In this document: piece by piece, positions 11,436-22,857 of the stretch | Numbering within the stretch: the first letter of the stretch is position 1 | Layout: every line of letters starts with the position of its first letter | Origin: Emiliania huxleyi CCMP1516 | Lineage: Eukaryota; Haptophyta; Isochrysidales; Noelaerhabdaceae | NCBI RefSeq assembly: GCF_000372725.1 | Contig: NW_005201392.1 | Span: forward strand, 1,133,568-1,197,567 | DNA: 64,000 bases | Reading direction: 5' to 3' | The notes under the pieces: generated by a model | The model's input: the letters and a program-made list of their open reading frames with translations, nothing else | What the model was told of the DNA's origin: nothing | The model's database searches: none | Made by a program: the position numbers and the translations under genes

Positions 11436-12241
11436 ATGAGCGAGACCTATCAGCGTGCGCCGCCGGCTGAGCTTCCCGTGGCGCCGGGCGACCCACGCAC
11501 GCTCGGATACGGCACCGACCAAGCGCGCTGGCTCAAGGAAGAGATGAAGCGCAAGGCGCAGAGCGGTGCCGCTGCAAACCCGTTCAGGTGTGTGCATGGC
11601 CGCGGCGCAGCCCGAAAATGCCCCTGATCGCCCACCCGCTCCTTGCGCCGCAGGGCGCACGCGTCCACCGCGCCGCAGCCCACTGCTGCTGCGCCGGCGC
11701 CGCAGCCGCGCCTCTCGTCGGGCCAAGCGCCAGCGCCGCCGCCGCACGAGCAGCTCGGGCAGCTGCAGCTGCAGCCTCGGGCGCCGCAGGCGCAGCAGGC
11801 GCACTCTTCGCCGCACATGAACCGGCTCGCCTCTGTGCCGGGCCAACCCACGCTTCGCAAGCCGTCGCCTCAGCCGCAGATGCAGCCGTCGCAGCGGCAG
11901 ATGCAGCCGTCGCCTCAGCCGCAGATGCAGCGGCAGGTGCAGCCGCAGATGCAGCCGAGGGCGGGGCAGCCCTTCGCGCCCAGCCCGCATCAGACCGCCT
12001 CCTCGCTGGCGCGCTCGCCGATGCCGCCACAGCCGCAGCGCTCGCCGATGCCGGCGCAGCATGCCGCGCCGCAGCCGCGACCGCAGGTGGAACCCTCCCC
12101 CCCCCCCCCCCCGCCCGCCGGCTCTCGCTTTGGACCGCCTCGCAGCCTACTCTCGCGGGAAGGCGGCGACCCACGCGCGCGCCCTGCATTGCGCTCCCCC
12201 CGCCCCCCAAACCACCACCACCACCACACGCACGCGCGCAC

Positions 12242-12295
<54 letters not shown>

Positions 12296-14090
12296 ACACA
12301 CACACACGCCTCATGCCCGCTCTGGTTGACCCGCAGCTGCGACCCGCCGCCCCCGTCGGCCGGAGCCCGGGAGGGCCGCTAGCCAGCCCGGCTGGCACGG
12401 CCGCGCCCGCGACGTGGGGTCCGCAGCTCGCTGCCGCGCAGCCGGCGCCGCGGCACCCTAGAAGCTGAATATCTCCCCATATCTCCCCATATCTCCCCAT
12501 ATCTCGGGCCCTAGAAGCTGAACACGTGTTCTTGTATTCCGACCAGCGCACGAGAGGAGCCGTGCACGTACTCCACTGTCTTCACCCGCACCCGGCTGTG
12601 TCCGCTGCACTCGTATCCCCTCGTGTTCCGCGCGCTGCTCCGACTGCCCTGCACGAGACCGTCACCACCGCCCTCACCTCGGCGGTCTGTCCCGGACGCA
12701 GGCGCCGCACGCGCCGCCGCAACGAGCGGCGCCGCCGCAGCTGTCCCCCGCTGCGCGCCCCGCGCCGCCCGCCTTCCAGTACTCCCCCGTGCTGGCCTCG
12801 CCGGCCCAGCCAGCGGCCAGCCAGCCAGCGGCGGGGAGGCCGACACCGTCCGCGGCGGCAGCGGCGCGAGACTCGTACCAGCGGTCTGCGCCGACAGAGG
12901 CGTCCGCCCCTCACCCTCGAGCTGGATGCCGGCCGCCGGTGACAAGCTCGTGCTCAAGCTCTCTCCTCCGCCGACGTCGCTTGCTGACAAGCAGGCTTGT
13001 GCTTTCGCGCACGTGACAATGCGCTCCCACCTGCAAGATGTATCCTCTGGCCTTCTGGCTGACACAGGCGTCGCTGGCGGGTAACACGACCGTCAACGCT
13101 GCCGGAGGCGAGGCCGCCGGCATCCCGTCCGAGGGCAAGCCCGCTTCGCTCGAGGACGTCATCCCGTCCGAGCAGGGCAAGCCCGCTTCGCTCGAGTACG
13201 TCGGCGTCATGTTTGCGGCGTCGGTAGGCGCATCGTTCNNNNNNNNNNNNNNNNNNNNNNNNNNNNNNNNNNNNNNNNNNNNNNNNNNNNNNNNNNNNNN
13301 NNNNNNNNNNNNNNNNNNNNNNNNNNNNNNNNNNNNNNNNNNNNNNNNNNNNNNNNNNNNNNNNNNNNNNNNNNNNNNNNNNNNNNNNNNNNNNNNNNNN
13401 NNNNNNNNNNNNNNNNNNNNNNNNNNNNNNNNNNNNNNNNNNNNNNNNNNNNNNNNNNNNNNNNNNNNNNNNNNNNNNNNNNNNNNNNNNNNNNNNNNNN
13501 NNNNNNNNNNNNNNNNNGGGGGGGGGGGGTTGGCTGCGTCGAACCCGCCCGCCGCCGGTGGGGTGGTGGCTTAGCGCCCCCAGACCTCAGGCGGCCCTCC
13601 CTCCCCCGGGGCTCTCAGGGCGGGCCCCGGCGGGACTCGGGAGTAGCATGGCGAGGAGCCCGGGCTGAGCGCCGCAGCCCCCCCGCATGCGCAGGAGAGC
13701 GGCGAGTCGAGCACGAACCAGTTCCGCATGTACAAGCCGGCGGCGGCGGCGGCGGCGGCGGCGGTGACTGGGGCGGCGCCGCCGCCGCCGCCGGCGCAAG
13801 GACTGCCAGCCGGCTGGGAGGTGGCCACCATCCTTGATTCGTGACGACCCTACCACACACACACACACCCGCCTGACTCCTTCGCACCTTCCTTCCGCCG
13901 CCTCGGCGCACCTCGGCCGAGCCGCCCGCCCTCCCTCAATCTACAGGGGGTTGCGGAGAGGCCAACATGCACCCCCCCCCCCCCACACCCCCCCTCCTTT
14001 CCTCAAACTCGCTCACAGGAGATGCAGCACGAAGGCCACGCCTACTTCCTGCACACCTCGTCCGGACACACGCAGTGGGAGAGGCCGTGA
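11436..14090 (+). CDS. Pro/Gln/Ala-rich protein with C-terminal WW domain
   Basis: Exons 11436-11587, 11654-12086, 12337-12444, 12702-12899 (end tentative), about 13071 into the gap, 13695-13820 and 14019-14090 give a largely disordered protein. It opens MSETYQRAPPAELPVAPGDP and TDQARWLKEEMKRKAQ, followed by PQ-rich segments with QMQP repeats. The last two exons join to LPAGWEEMQHEGHAYFLHTS then GHTQWERP and stop: a complete WW domain (two Trp, final Pro) ending at the terminus. WW domains bind proline-rich partners; a nuclear or RNA-processing role is a guess. The N gap at 13239-13517 removes part of the middle. The intron at 12445 starts GCGCCGC, as does the next exon at 12702. Confidence 0.65.
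12230..12306. repeat. CA microsatellite in an intron
   Basis: A (CA)n run with single G interruptions inside the 12087-12336 intron of the WW-domain gene. Confidence 0.9.
12469..12504. repeat. Tandem ATATCTCCCC repeat in an intron
   Basis: Four units of the 10-mer lie inside the 12445-12701 intron. A related AGATCTCCCC/ATACCTCCCC array occurs in another gene's intron at 33941-33974. Confidence 0.8.
13239..13517. other. Assembly gap (N run, 279)
   Basis: Unknown bases interrupt the WW-domain gene; the G-run directly after the gap is low complexity. Confidence 0.99.
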
Positions 14091-15008
14091 GGCGCAGCCA
14101 GGGCAGCGGGCGCCGACAGGCTCCGAGACGCACGCGCCACACGCGCGAGGAGCCACACAACACAACACCGCCATCCGTGGTGGCCAGTCCGGCTGGTGGC
14201 TCAGTGGGCGGCGGCTCGCGGAGGTGTGATGCTGCAGGGGCGCGCGAGATAGGTAGAGGAGGGCCTCTGTGACCTGAGACGAGCGGTGTACTCACACACA
14301 CGCCGCCGACGCACGTGTGTGTGTGTGTGTGAGTGTGTACGTGTGTGCGTGCGTTTTTGAGAGGAGAGTGTGATATGTGTTTCAGTGTTGCATCATGCAA
14401 CCATGCTTGCAACTTTTGCATTATTATTATAATTAATGATTGTTTTCGTTTATGAATCCATTATCCCGTGTCGTAAAAACATAAAACAAAAACGAAAATA
14501 AGGTTAAATCTTAAAAAGCCCGCGTACGCGACACACACAAGAGTGTGAAGAGAAAAGGTGCACCGCCACAGTACGCGACGAGAGCGCCGCTCTCAGGCCT
14601 CAGGCCTCAGGGCCTCACGGTCCACAGTCGTCAGGCATGTCGTCAGGCCATCGCAGCACGGCGCGCGCAGGCACGGGAGCCAGAGGACGCAGCGCGTGCC
14701 ACTGCCAGCGGCGGCGCGCAGCCGCCCTGTTGGCAAGCAGCCGCAGGCCAGCTCAAAAAAAAGACAAAAAACGAATACGTGTAACGTGTAATAACGAGAC
14801 GAATAACGATGATGATAACGTGTCCGTACATCGCTCCAGAGAATCGCTCCTAGCATCTGCGTCAGGCGATCTGCGGGAACAGGTCCTGTCTTGTGTACGT
14901 ATCGTGGCCCCCTCTCTCGCTACGCCCCGCGGGGAACTATGTCCTGGGTGGGCCGCAAGGTCCGTCGGCCGCCTCTGTTCGCGGCGACGCGCGCTGTCCG
15001 CGCGGCGC
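14091..15008. other. Intergenic, AT-richer than average
   Basis: 3' flanks of two convergent genes. 14281-14350 is GT/CA-rich and 14410-14520 is strongly AT-rich, unusual for this window. No gene or shared repeat is seen. Confidence 0.5.
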
Positions 15009-16121
15009 CTAGCCATAGACGATCTTGTCGATGAGCGAGTAGAGCAGGACGCCGCCGATGCCGATGGCGCAGCCGAGCAGCTTGATGGGCGCGAGCGACT
15101 CGCCGAGCACGAGCGCGACACCGACGATGACGATGACACGCTTGGCGGTGTTTGCAACCGATTGGGTGACGGCGTTCGTCTTCTTGATGGTGAGGGTTGC
15201 GAGCTCGTTGTAGAGGTAGAAGTAGAGCCCCGAGGTGAAGAGGTTGGTCGAGATGACGCTGTTGGAGCGGAAGAGCGACACAAACTCGGACCACTTGTGC
15301 CCCTCGCGCGCGAGAAGCAGCGGCAGGCCGAAGAGGAAGGAGAGGATGGTTGTGAGGGCGAACTGGTTGCCCACCGACCCGATCCGGTCCTTGAGGCCGG
15401 GCGTCTCCATCAGCTTCTTGTTCTCGTTCGCTTTGAAGGCGGCGAAGAGATTGGCGGTGCACGCGGCGATGAGCGCCGACCACGCAAAGTCAAGCTCCTT
15501 GACAGAGGCGAGCACGACGCCGCCGATGACGGGGATGAGTGCGAGCCACTTGGCCGTCGAGATGGACTTGCCGTACACGGCCGTCGAGACGACGGCGGCG
15601 AAGGCGGGCTCCGCCGCCTTCACGATCTGCCCGAACGAGACGGCGCCGGCGGAGAGAGCAAAGACGCTGAAGCAGTGGGCGCCCATCGCGCAAAAGCCGA
15701 CGGGGAGCATCTTGACGAGGTCGTCCTTGGTCACTGACGGCACCGACCGCGAGTCCGGCGCGGCCCACATGTACAGCGCGTACAGCACGCCCACGCCGAG
15801 CTGCAGCACGCCAATCGTCATCGGGAAGCCTGCCGCGCCGCCGGCCGCCTTGAGGCACTGCTTGTTTGCGATGTTGTAGTAGTAGTTGCCGAGGTACCAG
15901 AAGGCAAAGTAGCTCAGCAGCGGGACGTCGACCTTGCTCATCACGCCAGACGGCACACCGCCGCCACGGGTGGAGAGGCAGCGAGACGCAGGCGTGAGCC
16001 CAGACTCGGCCACGACGGCGGAAGACTTGGTGGTCGTGCCGCCGCGAAGACGCAGCGCCGGCGCGGACGCACCATGCGCAGTCGTGGCGAGGAGGGCGAG
16101 GGCGACGAACCGCATAGACAT
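15009..16121 (-). CDS. Plastid-type triose-phosphate/phosphate translocator (TPT/DMT family)
   Basis: A single-exon gene of 370 aa. It starts MSMRFVALALLATTAHG, a signal peptide, then ASAPALRLRGG. The body is a ten-helix DMT-superfamily carrier: SYFAFWYLGNYYYNIANKQ, SFGQIVKAAEPAFAAVVSTA, and near the end KKTNAVTQSVANTAKRVIVI (the conserved Lys/Arg-bearing helix of plastid phosphate translocators), then GIGGVLLYSLIDKIVYG. The family exchanges triose phosphate, PEP or hexose phosphate for phosphate. In algae with secondary plastids such a signal peptide is consistent with a plastid membrane, which is inference. The upstream MSMRF ATG was chosen over MRF. It is head-to-head with Ran, with about 465 bp between starts. 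Confidence 0.9.
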   Translation of the reverse strand: MSMRFVALALLATTAHGASAPALRLRGGTTTKSSAVVAESGLTPASRCLSTRGGGVPSGVMSKVDVPLLSYFAFWYLGNYYYNIANKQCLKAAGGAAGFPMTIGVLQLGVGVLYALYMWAAPDSRSVPSVTKDDLVKMLPVGFCAMGAHCFSVFALSAGAVSFGQIVKAAEPAFAAVVSTAVYGKSISTAKWLALIPVIGGVVLASVKELDFAWSALIAACTANLFAAFKANENKKLMETPGLKDRIGSVGNQFALTTILSFLFGLPLLLAREGHKWSEFVSLFRSNSVISTNLFTSGLYFYLYNELATLTIKKTNAVTQSVANTAKRVIVIVGVALVLGESLAPIKLLGCAIGIGGVLLYSLIDKIVYG

Positions 16122-16586
16122 GCGTGAACTGACCTGCACCTGTGGACGAGCTGTGGCGGTGGCCGGCACGATTGGGCACTCTTCGGCGCGAAGTTCTTTT
16201 TTTGAGCTTAGCCTTCGATGTATGAAAACAACGCAAGGCGGACATGGCATATCGCTCTCGGGCTCACAGACATCCCTCACACCCGCGCACACCCGCCGCC
16301 CCCGCGCGCGCCCCACCCCGGCCGGGAGAAAGGGGAGTGACAGTTTGGGATTGCAAGCCCGAGTATGTTGAGTCCTGGCTCAACAACAGTTCTTTTTTTA
16401 CTTTTTTCGTTGCTTCTAGTTGACCGCCATAAAAACAGTATGGCGGTGGTTGGCGCGAATTTCTTTTCTTACTTTTCGTTATTGCTCCCTTTGTCTGCCA
16501 TCTGCGGCAGGAGCGTGGACGCGGCTGAGCACTCGGTGCGAGTGTACCGCCCACGATCAAGGCGCGGCACTGAAAGAGCCCGCAGA
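16122..16586. promoter_or_regulatory. Putative bidirectional promoter region
   Basis: This is the space between the divergent translocator and Ran starts. It contains T-rich runs at 16194-16205 and 16388-16410. No specific core motif could be assigned. Confidence 0.35.
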
Positions 16587-17961
16587 ATGCTCGCAGCTGC
16601 TCGCCGTCGTCGCACAACAGCGAAGTCTCACACAGCCTTCAACCCACAGCAGCTTGCCCGCTGCGCCGCAGCCTCTAACCGCGCGCCCTCTCCCCGCCGC
16701 GACGCGCAGCTGGTGCTGGTTGGCGACGGCGGCGTTGGCAAAACCACCTTTGTCAAGCGCCACCAGACCGGCGAGTTTGAGAAGAAGTATGTCGGTGCGC
16801 CTCGCCCGCCGCGGGCCGCTCTCCCCTCTGGCTCTGGCGCCCGCAGAGCAGCAAGGAGGCGTCAGGGGGCGACGCCCTCCGCTCGCCGTGGCGTTGAGAG
16901 CTGCCCGCGCCCTCGCCCCTCGCCCGCGCGTGAACCCGCTCGCCGCCCTCCCTCCCGCAGCGACGCTCGGTGTGGAGGTGCACCCGCTCCGATTCCACAC
17001 GAACCGCGGCGAGCTGGTCTTCAACGTGTGGGACACGGCGGGGCAGGAGAAGTTTGGCGGGTTGCGCGACGGGTACTACATCCAGGGCCAGTGCGCCATC
17101 ATGATGTTTGACGTCACCTCGCGCATCACCTACAAGAATGTTCCCAACTGGCACCGGGACCTGGCGAGCTGCCGCCCCACCCAAGGGGAGAGCGGCGGGC
17201 GGCGGCGGCGGAGGGAGCGGAGGGAGGGGCGGCGGGGCGCTCTGCTCTGCACCGCCGGAACGGACGGGGACGCGCGTGCCCTCGGCGTCTCGCCGCGCCA
17301 CCCCCAGCCCCCGGGACGCGATGCGGCGCGACGGCTCTCCGTATTGACGCCGACATGCGTGGCGCCGGTCAGGTGCGCGTGTGCGACAACATTCCGATCG
17401 TGCTTGTGGGCAACAAGGTGGACGTGAAGGAGCGCAAGGTGAAGGCGAAGCAGATCACCTTCCACCGCAAGAAGAACCTGCAGTACTACGACATATCCGC
17501 AAAGTCAAACTACAACTTCGAGAAGCCCTTCCTCTGGCTTGCGCGGAAGCTCTGCGGTGGGCACCCCTGCCCCCGCCACATCCTTCCCCCCGCCACACCC
17601 TCCCCCCGCGCCCCTCGCCAACCATCACCACCCGCCCGCCATCGCCCCTCGCCATCTCCCGCCATACCCGCCCGCCGCCGCCACCCGCCCGCCGCTGCCG
17701 CCGCCGCCTCGCCGCCCGCCCGCCACCTCCTCCCCCGCAACCTCCCCGCCGCCGCCCCCTCGCGCCCCTCGCCGCCGCCTCCGGAGCGACCCGCCCTGCC
17801 CGTGCTACCCGCCCGCAGGCGACCCGCAGCTCGTCTTTGTCGAGTCGCCAGCGCTCGCGCCGCCGGAGATCCAGATCGACCAGCAGGTCGCGCAGCAGTA
17901 CCAGCAGGAGCTCGACGCCGCCGCCATGGCGCCGCTCCCCGACGAGGACGAGGACTTGTAG
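16587..17961 (+). CDS. RAN: Ran small GTPase
   Basis: This is the nuclear-transport GTPase. Exons 16587-16794, 16961-17163, 17373-17556 and 17819-17961 join in phase. P-loop [14 protein letters not shown], switch [21 protein letters not shown], switch [25 protein letters not shown] and [19 protein letters not shown] are all intact, and the protein ends in the Ran-specific acidic LPDEDEDL. Donors are GT, GC and GT. The N terminus is uncertain: the in-frame ATG at 16587 gives about 30 residues more than canonical Ran. The real start may lie in a separate upstream exon with an acceptor just before LVLVGDGG (GACGCGCAG). Confidence 0.93.
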
Positions 17962-18525
17962 ACGCGCCGCCGCCGCGGCCGCAGCGGCGCTGCGGACCGC
18001 ACCACTGCACCACTTACCTGACGTGCCCGGGCACGACCGTACATGGGGGAGTCGGGGGGGAGGGGGGGGGTCTCTGGGCTCCGCAAAGCGCGCCGAAGCC
18101 CACGGAGGGTTGGTCAAGGTTGGTCGGCACGGGCGAGAGGTATAGTCTCAGGAGGGGTAGAGCGGGGGGCAGTGAGAGCGGGACGTGGTGTCTTTGTGCT
18201 GCTCCTCTTTCTTTTTTTACGTTGAGTTGCTCCGAGCTCCGTCCTCTTTTACTCACACCGCTCACCGGTACGTCCGAGCGCAGCCGGGACAAAACATGAC
18301 AAAAGCCGTGCCGGGACCCCCGCGCACTCCACCGAACGCGCGACGCCGCTGCAGGGGGGCTGAGAAGGGGGGGGGGCGGGTGCGATCACCCCCCATGGGT
18401 GCCCTCTTTCTAGTCATTCTAGTGAATGAATTGACTCGTCCCAGTGGATGTGTCCGATTTCCGACGTCCCTGTCAAAATGTGCGTGACGTCCGATCCTTT
18501 GTAATCGTCTAGAGACGCTGGATAC
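17962..18525. other. Intergenic region
   Basis: 3' flank of Ran and upstream flank of the Gln-rich ORF. G-runs at 18047-18069 and 18367-18377; nothing else supported. Confidence 0.45.
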
Positions 18526-19503
18526 ATGAGCACGGAGCCGGCCGCTCCCGGCCCCACGCTGCGCCCACGGCCCGCGCGGCCGGCGCAGCCGCCCGGGAGC
18601 TCAGGCGCTACCGCTCCGCTTGCGCATGGTAGCGGCCTACGGTCCGCATCCTGCCGTCCGGACAACCGAGCCCAACAATCGGCGCCGGACAACCGAGCCC
18701 AACACCCTCCGCCCAGCCCGGCCCAGGGGTCGCCGTCCGAGGCACCAGCCGCGACACCATCCGCCGGTGCCGCCGAGGCCGGTGCACTCAGCCCCAGCGG
18801 GCAGGCGCTTGCCGCCGCAGAGCTGGCGTCGCACCAGAGGCAGTGCGCAAGCGCGCAGCCTTTGCCTTTCGTGCAGGTGCAGAACCCTGGAGTGCAGCCG
18901 CAAATGTACCTGCCGCCCTCGTCTGGCCTCGCCGACCAGTGGGCCTTCTGCGCGTCGATGGCCATGCCTTCGCAAGCCTCCGGTTTCGGCTGGCCTGCCG
19001 CGCCTGCTCTCATGGACCCCGCTTGGGTGCAGAGCCCGCATGGCTGCTGCGCGCCCGCCTTCCACGGCTGGGGGATGGGGCAGGTGCAGCCCTCTTGCGG
19101 CTCCTACCTCCACACTGGCGCGCAGCAGCTCTACCCCTGCGGCGGCGAAGCGTGGTCGCCCTTTACGCAGCAGCACCAGGTGCAGCAGCAGATGCAGCAG
19201 CAGCAGATGCAGCAGCAGCAGCAGCACGCCGCCTTTCAACCCGGGTTCCCTGCGCCTGGCGCTTCGGCTGCCGCCATTGGCGCTGGCCAGGCCGCCTCCG
19301 CCGCCCGAGGGCAAGCCGGAGTCGGTGAGCGCGACCCTCAGGTCGAGGGCCTCGCCTCTCTCCTCGCCCATAGCCGGCGCGCTCCGCGCGGGTGTCCAGC
19401 TAGCGCGCTCCGCGCGTATGTCCAGCTAGCGCGCTCCGCGCGCACCATAATCTCAGTGCCTATGCTTATAGCCACTAAAAGCTCGTTTCTGCAGCTTGGA
19501 TAA
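18526..19503 (+). CDS. Gln/Pro/Ala-rich protein of unknown function
   Basis: An open frame of 325 codons starts at ATG. It is low complexity: PARPAQPPGSS, SPAQGSPSEAP, then an aromatic/Met-rich stretch (QWAFCASMAMPSQASGFGW, CCAPAFHGWGMGQ) and QQQMQQQQMQQQQQ. The C-terminal part (from about 19370) runs into an interspersed repeat that matches the end of the element at 58.9 kb, so the natural end of the gene may have been replaced. No domain was recognised; a transcription-related role would be a guess. Confidence 0.4.
   Translation: MSTEPAAPGPTLRPRPARPAQPPGSSGATAPLAHGSGLRSASCRPDNRAQQSAPDNRAQHPPPSPAQGSPSEAPAATPSAGAAEAGALSPSGQALAAAELASHQRQCASAQPLPFVQVQNPGVQPQMYLPPSSGLADQWAFCASMAMPSQASGFGWPAAPALMDPAWVQSPHGCCAPAFHGWGMGQVQPSCGSYLHTGAQQLYPCGGEAWSPFTQQHQVQQQMQQQQMQQQQQHAAFQPGFPAPGASAAAIGAGQAASAARGQAGVGERDPQVEGLASLLAHSRRAPRGCPASALRAYVQLARSARTIISVPMLIATKSSFLQLG
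19374..19501 (-). mobile_element. Partial copy of MITE family B
   Basis: Contains the GCGCGCTCCGCGCG units and the terminal segment CTAAAAGCTCGTTTCTGCAG plus CTTGG, also present as the inverted left end of the element at 58865. Only this end of the element is present. Confidence 0.65.
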
Positions 19504-19531
19504 CAAAAGGGTGTGGTCCCTTGTCGCAGTC

Positions 19532-19695
<164 letters not shown>

Positions 19696-19850
19696 CGCAC
19701 CGCACCGCGTGTCAGGGCGATTTGTTTTTATTTTGCCGCTGAATTTGAGAGGGACGCGGCCGAAACGACCAAGACGTGTCGTCCCGGGGCCGGCAGTCGA
19801 TCTGCCTGTGGGTGCGGGTGGTCAGGGTTGATTTTACAAAGCAATAAGGC

Positions 19851-21497
19851 ATGGAAAACGCGGGCCGCAATGCTCTCCTGGTCGAGATTCGCGCCCACCG
19901 AGTGCGCCAACTCCTTGCGCCCCGACAGCCTCCCGAGGCGGCGCAGCTTCCCTCGAGTCGAGTCGTCGGAGGTTACATCAAGAGCACGTGCTCCGCATGC
20001 CTTGTCGCCACGTGCTGGCGCAAGGCATCGGAGGACGAGCCGCAAACTGTCACGTGTGGCGCCTGTGTGAAGCTCGGCCCGCTGGATATGGAGTGCGGCA
20101 TCTGTGGCTCTCTGAGTGCACGCCTCCACGTGCCCGCTTGCCACAACGACTTCTGCATGGGATGCCTCGGCAAGTGGATATGCGTGCAGATCGAAGACGG
20201 CATCGCGCACCCGAGCTGCCCGATGCCCGGCTGCGGCGAAGCGCTTTCGGAGCCCGTCATCAAGCACCTTGGAAAGCGCGGCCTCCTCAGCGACGGGCAC
20301 CAGAGGCGGCTCCAGGAGCTCCGCAACGCTGGAAAGCGGGACGTGTTGCGGCACGTGCTCAGCGGGGAGGACCCGGCCCTCACGGAGTGGGCGATGACGT
20401 CCACACAGGCGTGCCCACACTGCTTCGCGCTCGTGCAAAAGTCGACTGGCTGCAACCACATCACGTGCTCGTGCAAGGGCGGGCGGCTCTTAGAGGGATC
20501 TCTCTTGCTCTCTGTATGCAAGACACACACGCGCTCTCGTGTTATGGCCCGCCACTGCACCAGGCCTCGCATCGCGAACGTATGTCGCTCGCCACAGCCC
20601 CGCGACCCCATTGCCAGGCGAGTTCTGCTACATCTGCGGCGTCGCGTACCCGCTGCCTCGCGGCCACCCCAACCACGACCGCGCCGAGGGGCCGACCCTC
20701 AACCCGCAGGGCGTGCCGGTACCCGACCGCCTGCTCCTCGGCGAAGGCGGCGCGGAGGCGAGCGCCGTGGGCATCGTGACCTTCTCCACGACCGACCCGC
20801 TGCCGCGCACCACAGAGGAGGCACGCGCACGCCTCTCGGAGCTGCAGACGCTGCGCTGCCCGCGCTGCGACCGCGGTGAGGGTGTAGCAATAATGGCGCA
20901 GCATCCATTGTGCGTGTCCCGTGTCGCCCCTAGCCAGCTAGGGCCTTTGGTGCGTGTTGCCCTAGCTAGCCCCCCTCCGTCTGCCTCACGCTGCAACCCC
21001 GCCCCGCTAGGCGTCCACATGGAGCGCTCCTTCGACGCGTGCTTCGCTCTGCGCTGCCCCAGCTGCCCGGCAGCGACCATAACGCAGGTGGGTCTCTTGT
21101 ATCTCTCTCCTCGAAGCGAAGGTCTCGTCGAGCGTGTAGGCCCACTTTTGCGCGTGGTGCCTCCGCCCTGCGGCGCCAGGCGAGGATCTGCACAGCCACG
21201 TCCTCGACTGCACGGAGGCGCCCCCCGGCATCTCGGCTACATAGCGGCCGACACCTCGGCCAGATCTCGACTCGACTCTGCACACAGGCGCCCGCCGATA
21301 TGCGCGGCAGCGCTCTCTACCTGCACGACTCGAACGGCGGCCCGCATGTTCCTCCCCACCCGCACACGAAGTTTATGGCACACTGGCGGAGCGCGAATCG
21401 CCGCCGCGCGATGCGTCTCATCGGGAGCCTGCCGGAGGATGGTTCCATCGACAAGCCGCTGCTGGTGCGCGAGCTGGACTCGCACCTCTGCGACTAG
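19851..21497 (+). CDS. RBR-type E3 ubiquitin ligase (RING1-IBR-RING2)
   Basis: Five exons (19851-20478, 20618-20875, 21011-21087, 21140-21217, 21288-21497) give 416 aa with consistent phases. RING1 lies near residues 80-130: CGICGSLSARLHVPACHNDF then CMGCLGKW and CPMPGCG. A second Zn module reads CPHCFALVQKSTGCNHITCS then CKGEFCYICG, the RBR signature whose GCNH Cys is the thioester-forming residue in this class. A third pair of Cys (LRCPRCD, RCPSC, FCAWC) follows. The protein would accept ubiquitin from an E2 and transfer it to a substrate. Intron 4 starts GCGCCCCCCG and the next exon GCGCCCGCCG. The ATG choice is supported by the upstream loss of frame. Confidence 0.88.
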
Positions 21498-21839
21498 CAC
21501 TCTCGGGTGTGCTCCCTACCTACCTACCTGCCTGGAAACTTGCTTGGCTGGCTCAAGCCAGAGTAATGAAACCCAAGGGGTAGTCTGTCAGTCTGCAGTC
21601 AGACACCTTCTCAATGCGTTAGACCGTACTAGAATATTTGTCAGCGAGGTTGGCGAGCAGAAAGGCTACTTGTGCGCAATGTCCCCTAACCGGCCGACGA
21701 CGTTCGCAATACACTATCCCCCCCGATCGCCCCGATCCAACGACGTCCCGGGGCATTCAGCGTCGGTGTGGGGGCGGCGCCGCGCAGCCCGCAAGAACGC
21801 TGCAGCGCAACTTGTCGCGTCTGTTCGTAGGGCCGCGTC
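21498..21839. other. Intergenic region
   Basis: No gene or repeat recognised between the ligase stop and the next weak gene model. Confidence 0.4.
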
Positions 21840-22442
21840 ATGATTCAGACCGAGGCCCCGGACGACACTGCCCGCCGCACCGCCATCAAGCCGGTCACGC
21901 TGGTCGTCTCGATTATCGGCGTGCCGCCGTCCCCAGCCCGGCCGCATGGCCCCGGCCCTGCGGCGTGGCTGTCACGTCCGTACCCTTGAGTGGCACTGCC
22001 ACCCTCACCGGTTGTCATTCACTCCGCTTCCTCTCGCTCGCGCCAGCTCGCCCCATTGCCACTCTCCTCGGACTCGCCTTGCGCATCGTGCCCCAAGCTC
22101 AGCAAGCCGTTTGCTGGCGACCCTGCAGGTGCCCTGGCACTCGTCGGCTCGCTCAGCACGGGCGCTGCCACCCGCGAGGCATCGCTCGATTTGGACTTGG
22201 GGGCTGTCGAGAAGGAATTGCCATTCACAGAGATGCACAGAATGGTCAAGAATGAATTGGAAGCGACGGAAGCGCTCTACAAAGTTGCGGAGGACAATGA
22301 CAAAAATGGCCTTGCATCCGCTCCCCAAAACTTCACCGAAGAGCAATCTAAGGAGGTGGGCAAAATAGTGAAAGAGGAGGACCGGGAAATCCAGAATATC
22401 CAGAATATCCCAGGCGGAGCCTCCGCCTTAGGGCTGGGATAG
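21840..22442 (+). CDS. Hypothetical protein, charged C-terminal helix
   Basis: A possible first exon starts MIQTEAPDDTARRTAIKPVT and LVVSIIGVPP. A second frame, opened by CCCTGCAG at about 22127, reads GALALVGSLSTGAATREASL, then a charged helix (MHRMVKNELEATEALYKVAE, EEQSKEVGKIVKEEDREI) and ends SALGLG at 22442. Base composition is less GC-rich than neighbours. No family is recognised; the joining of the two parts is tentative. Confidence 0.33.
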
Positions 22443-22857
22443 ATGGGTCTGCTCGAGGAGCAGCTGTGCGAGCAGCATCCAGTCCGTGCGATCTCGTTCT
22501 CTGCGTTGTACACATGATACGACGATTGCGGCAGGTTCTGGAGCGGTCGAGCTGGAGAGACAGAGAGGGGAGGACGCTGCTAATAGCTACGGCTTTGAAC
22601 CATAGCAGCTATGTTGTATGTAGCTGGGCACTTCCGTAACGCGTAACTCGTAGCTGGTGCTGCTACTTTACAGGATGAACGACGATGTTTGTGTTCCCCC
22701 CCCCCCGCGGCCCCGCGCGTACGAGAAGTAGGCGAAATATCAAATAAAAGATACACGCGGACAACGCGCAAAAAGTTTGGACGAGGAGGTGTGGGTTGAT
22801 ACATACACCGCAAGCGAGCGCAGCCCGCACGGCAACGGGTGCCGAAAGAAACACTGG
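22443..22857. other. Intergenic, 3' flank of the carrier gene
   Basis: AT-richer than average around 22590-22760. No gene, RNA or shared repeat recognised. Confidence 0.4.
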
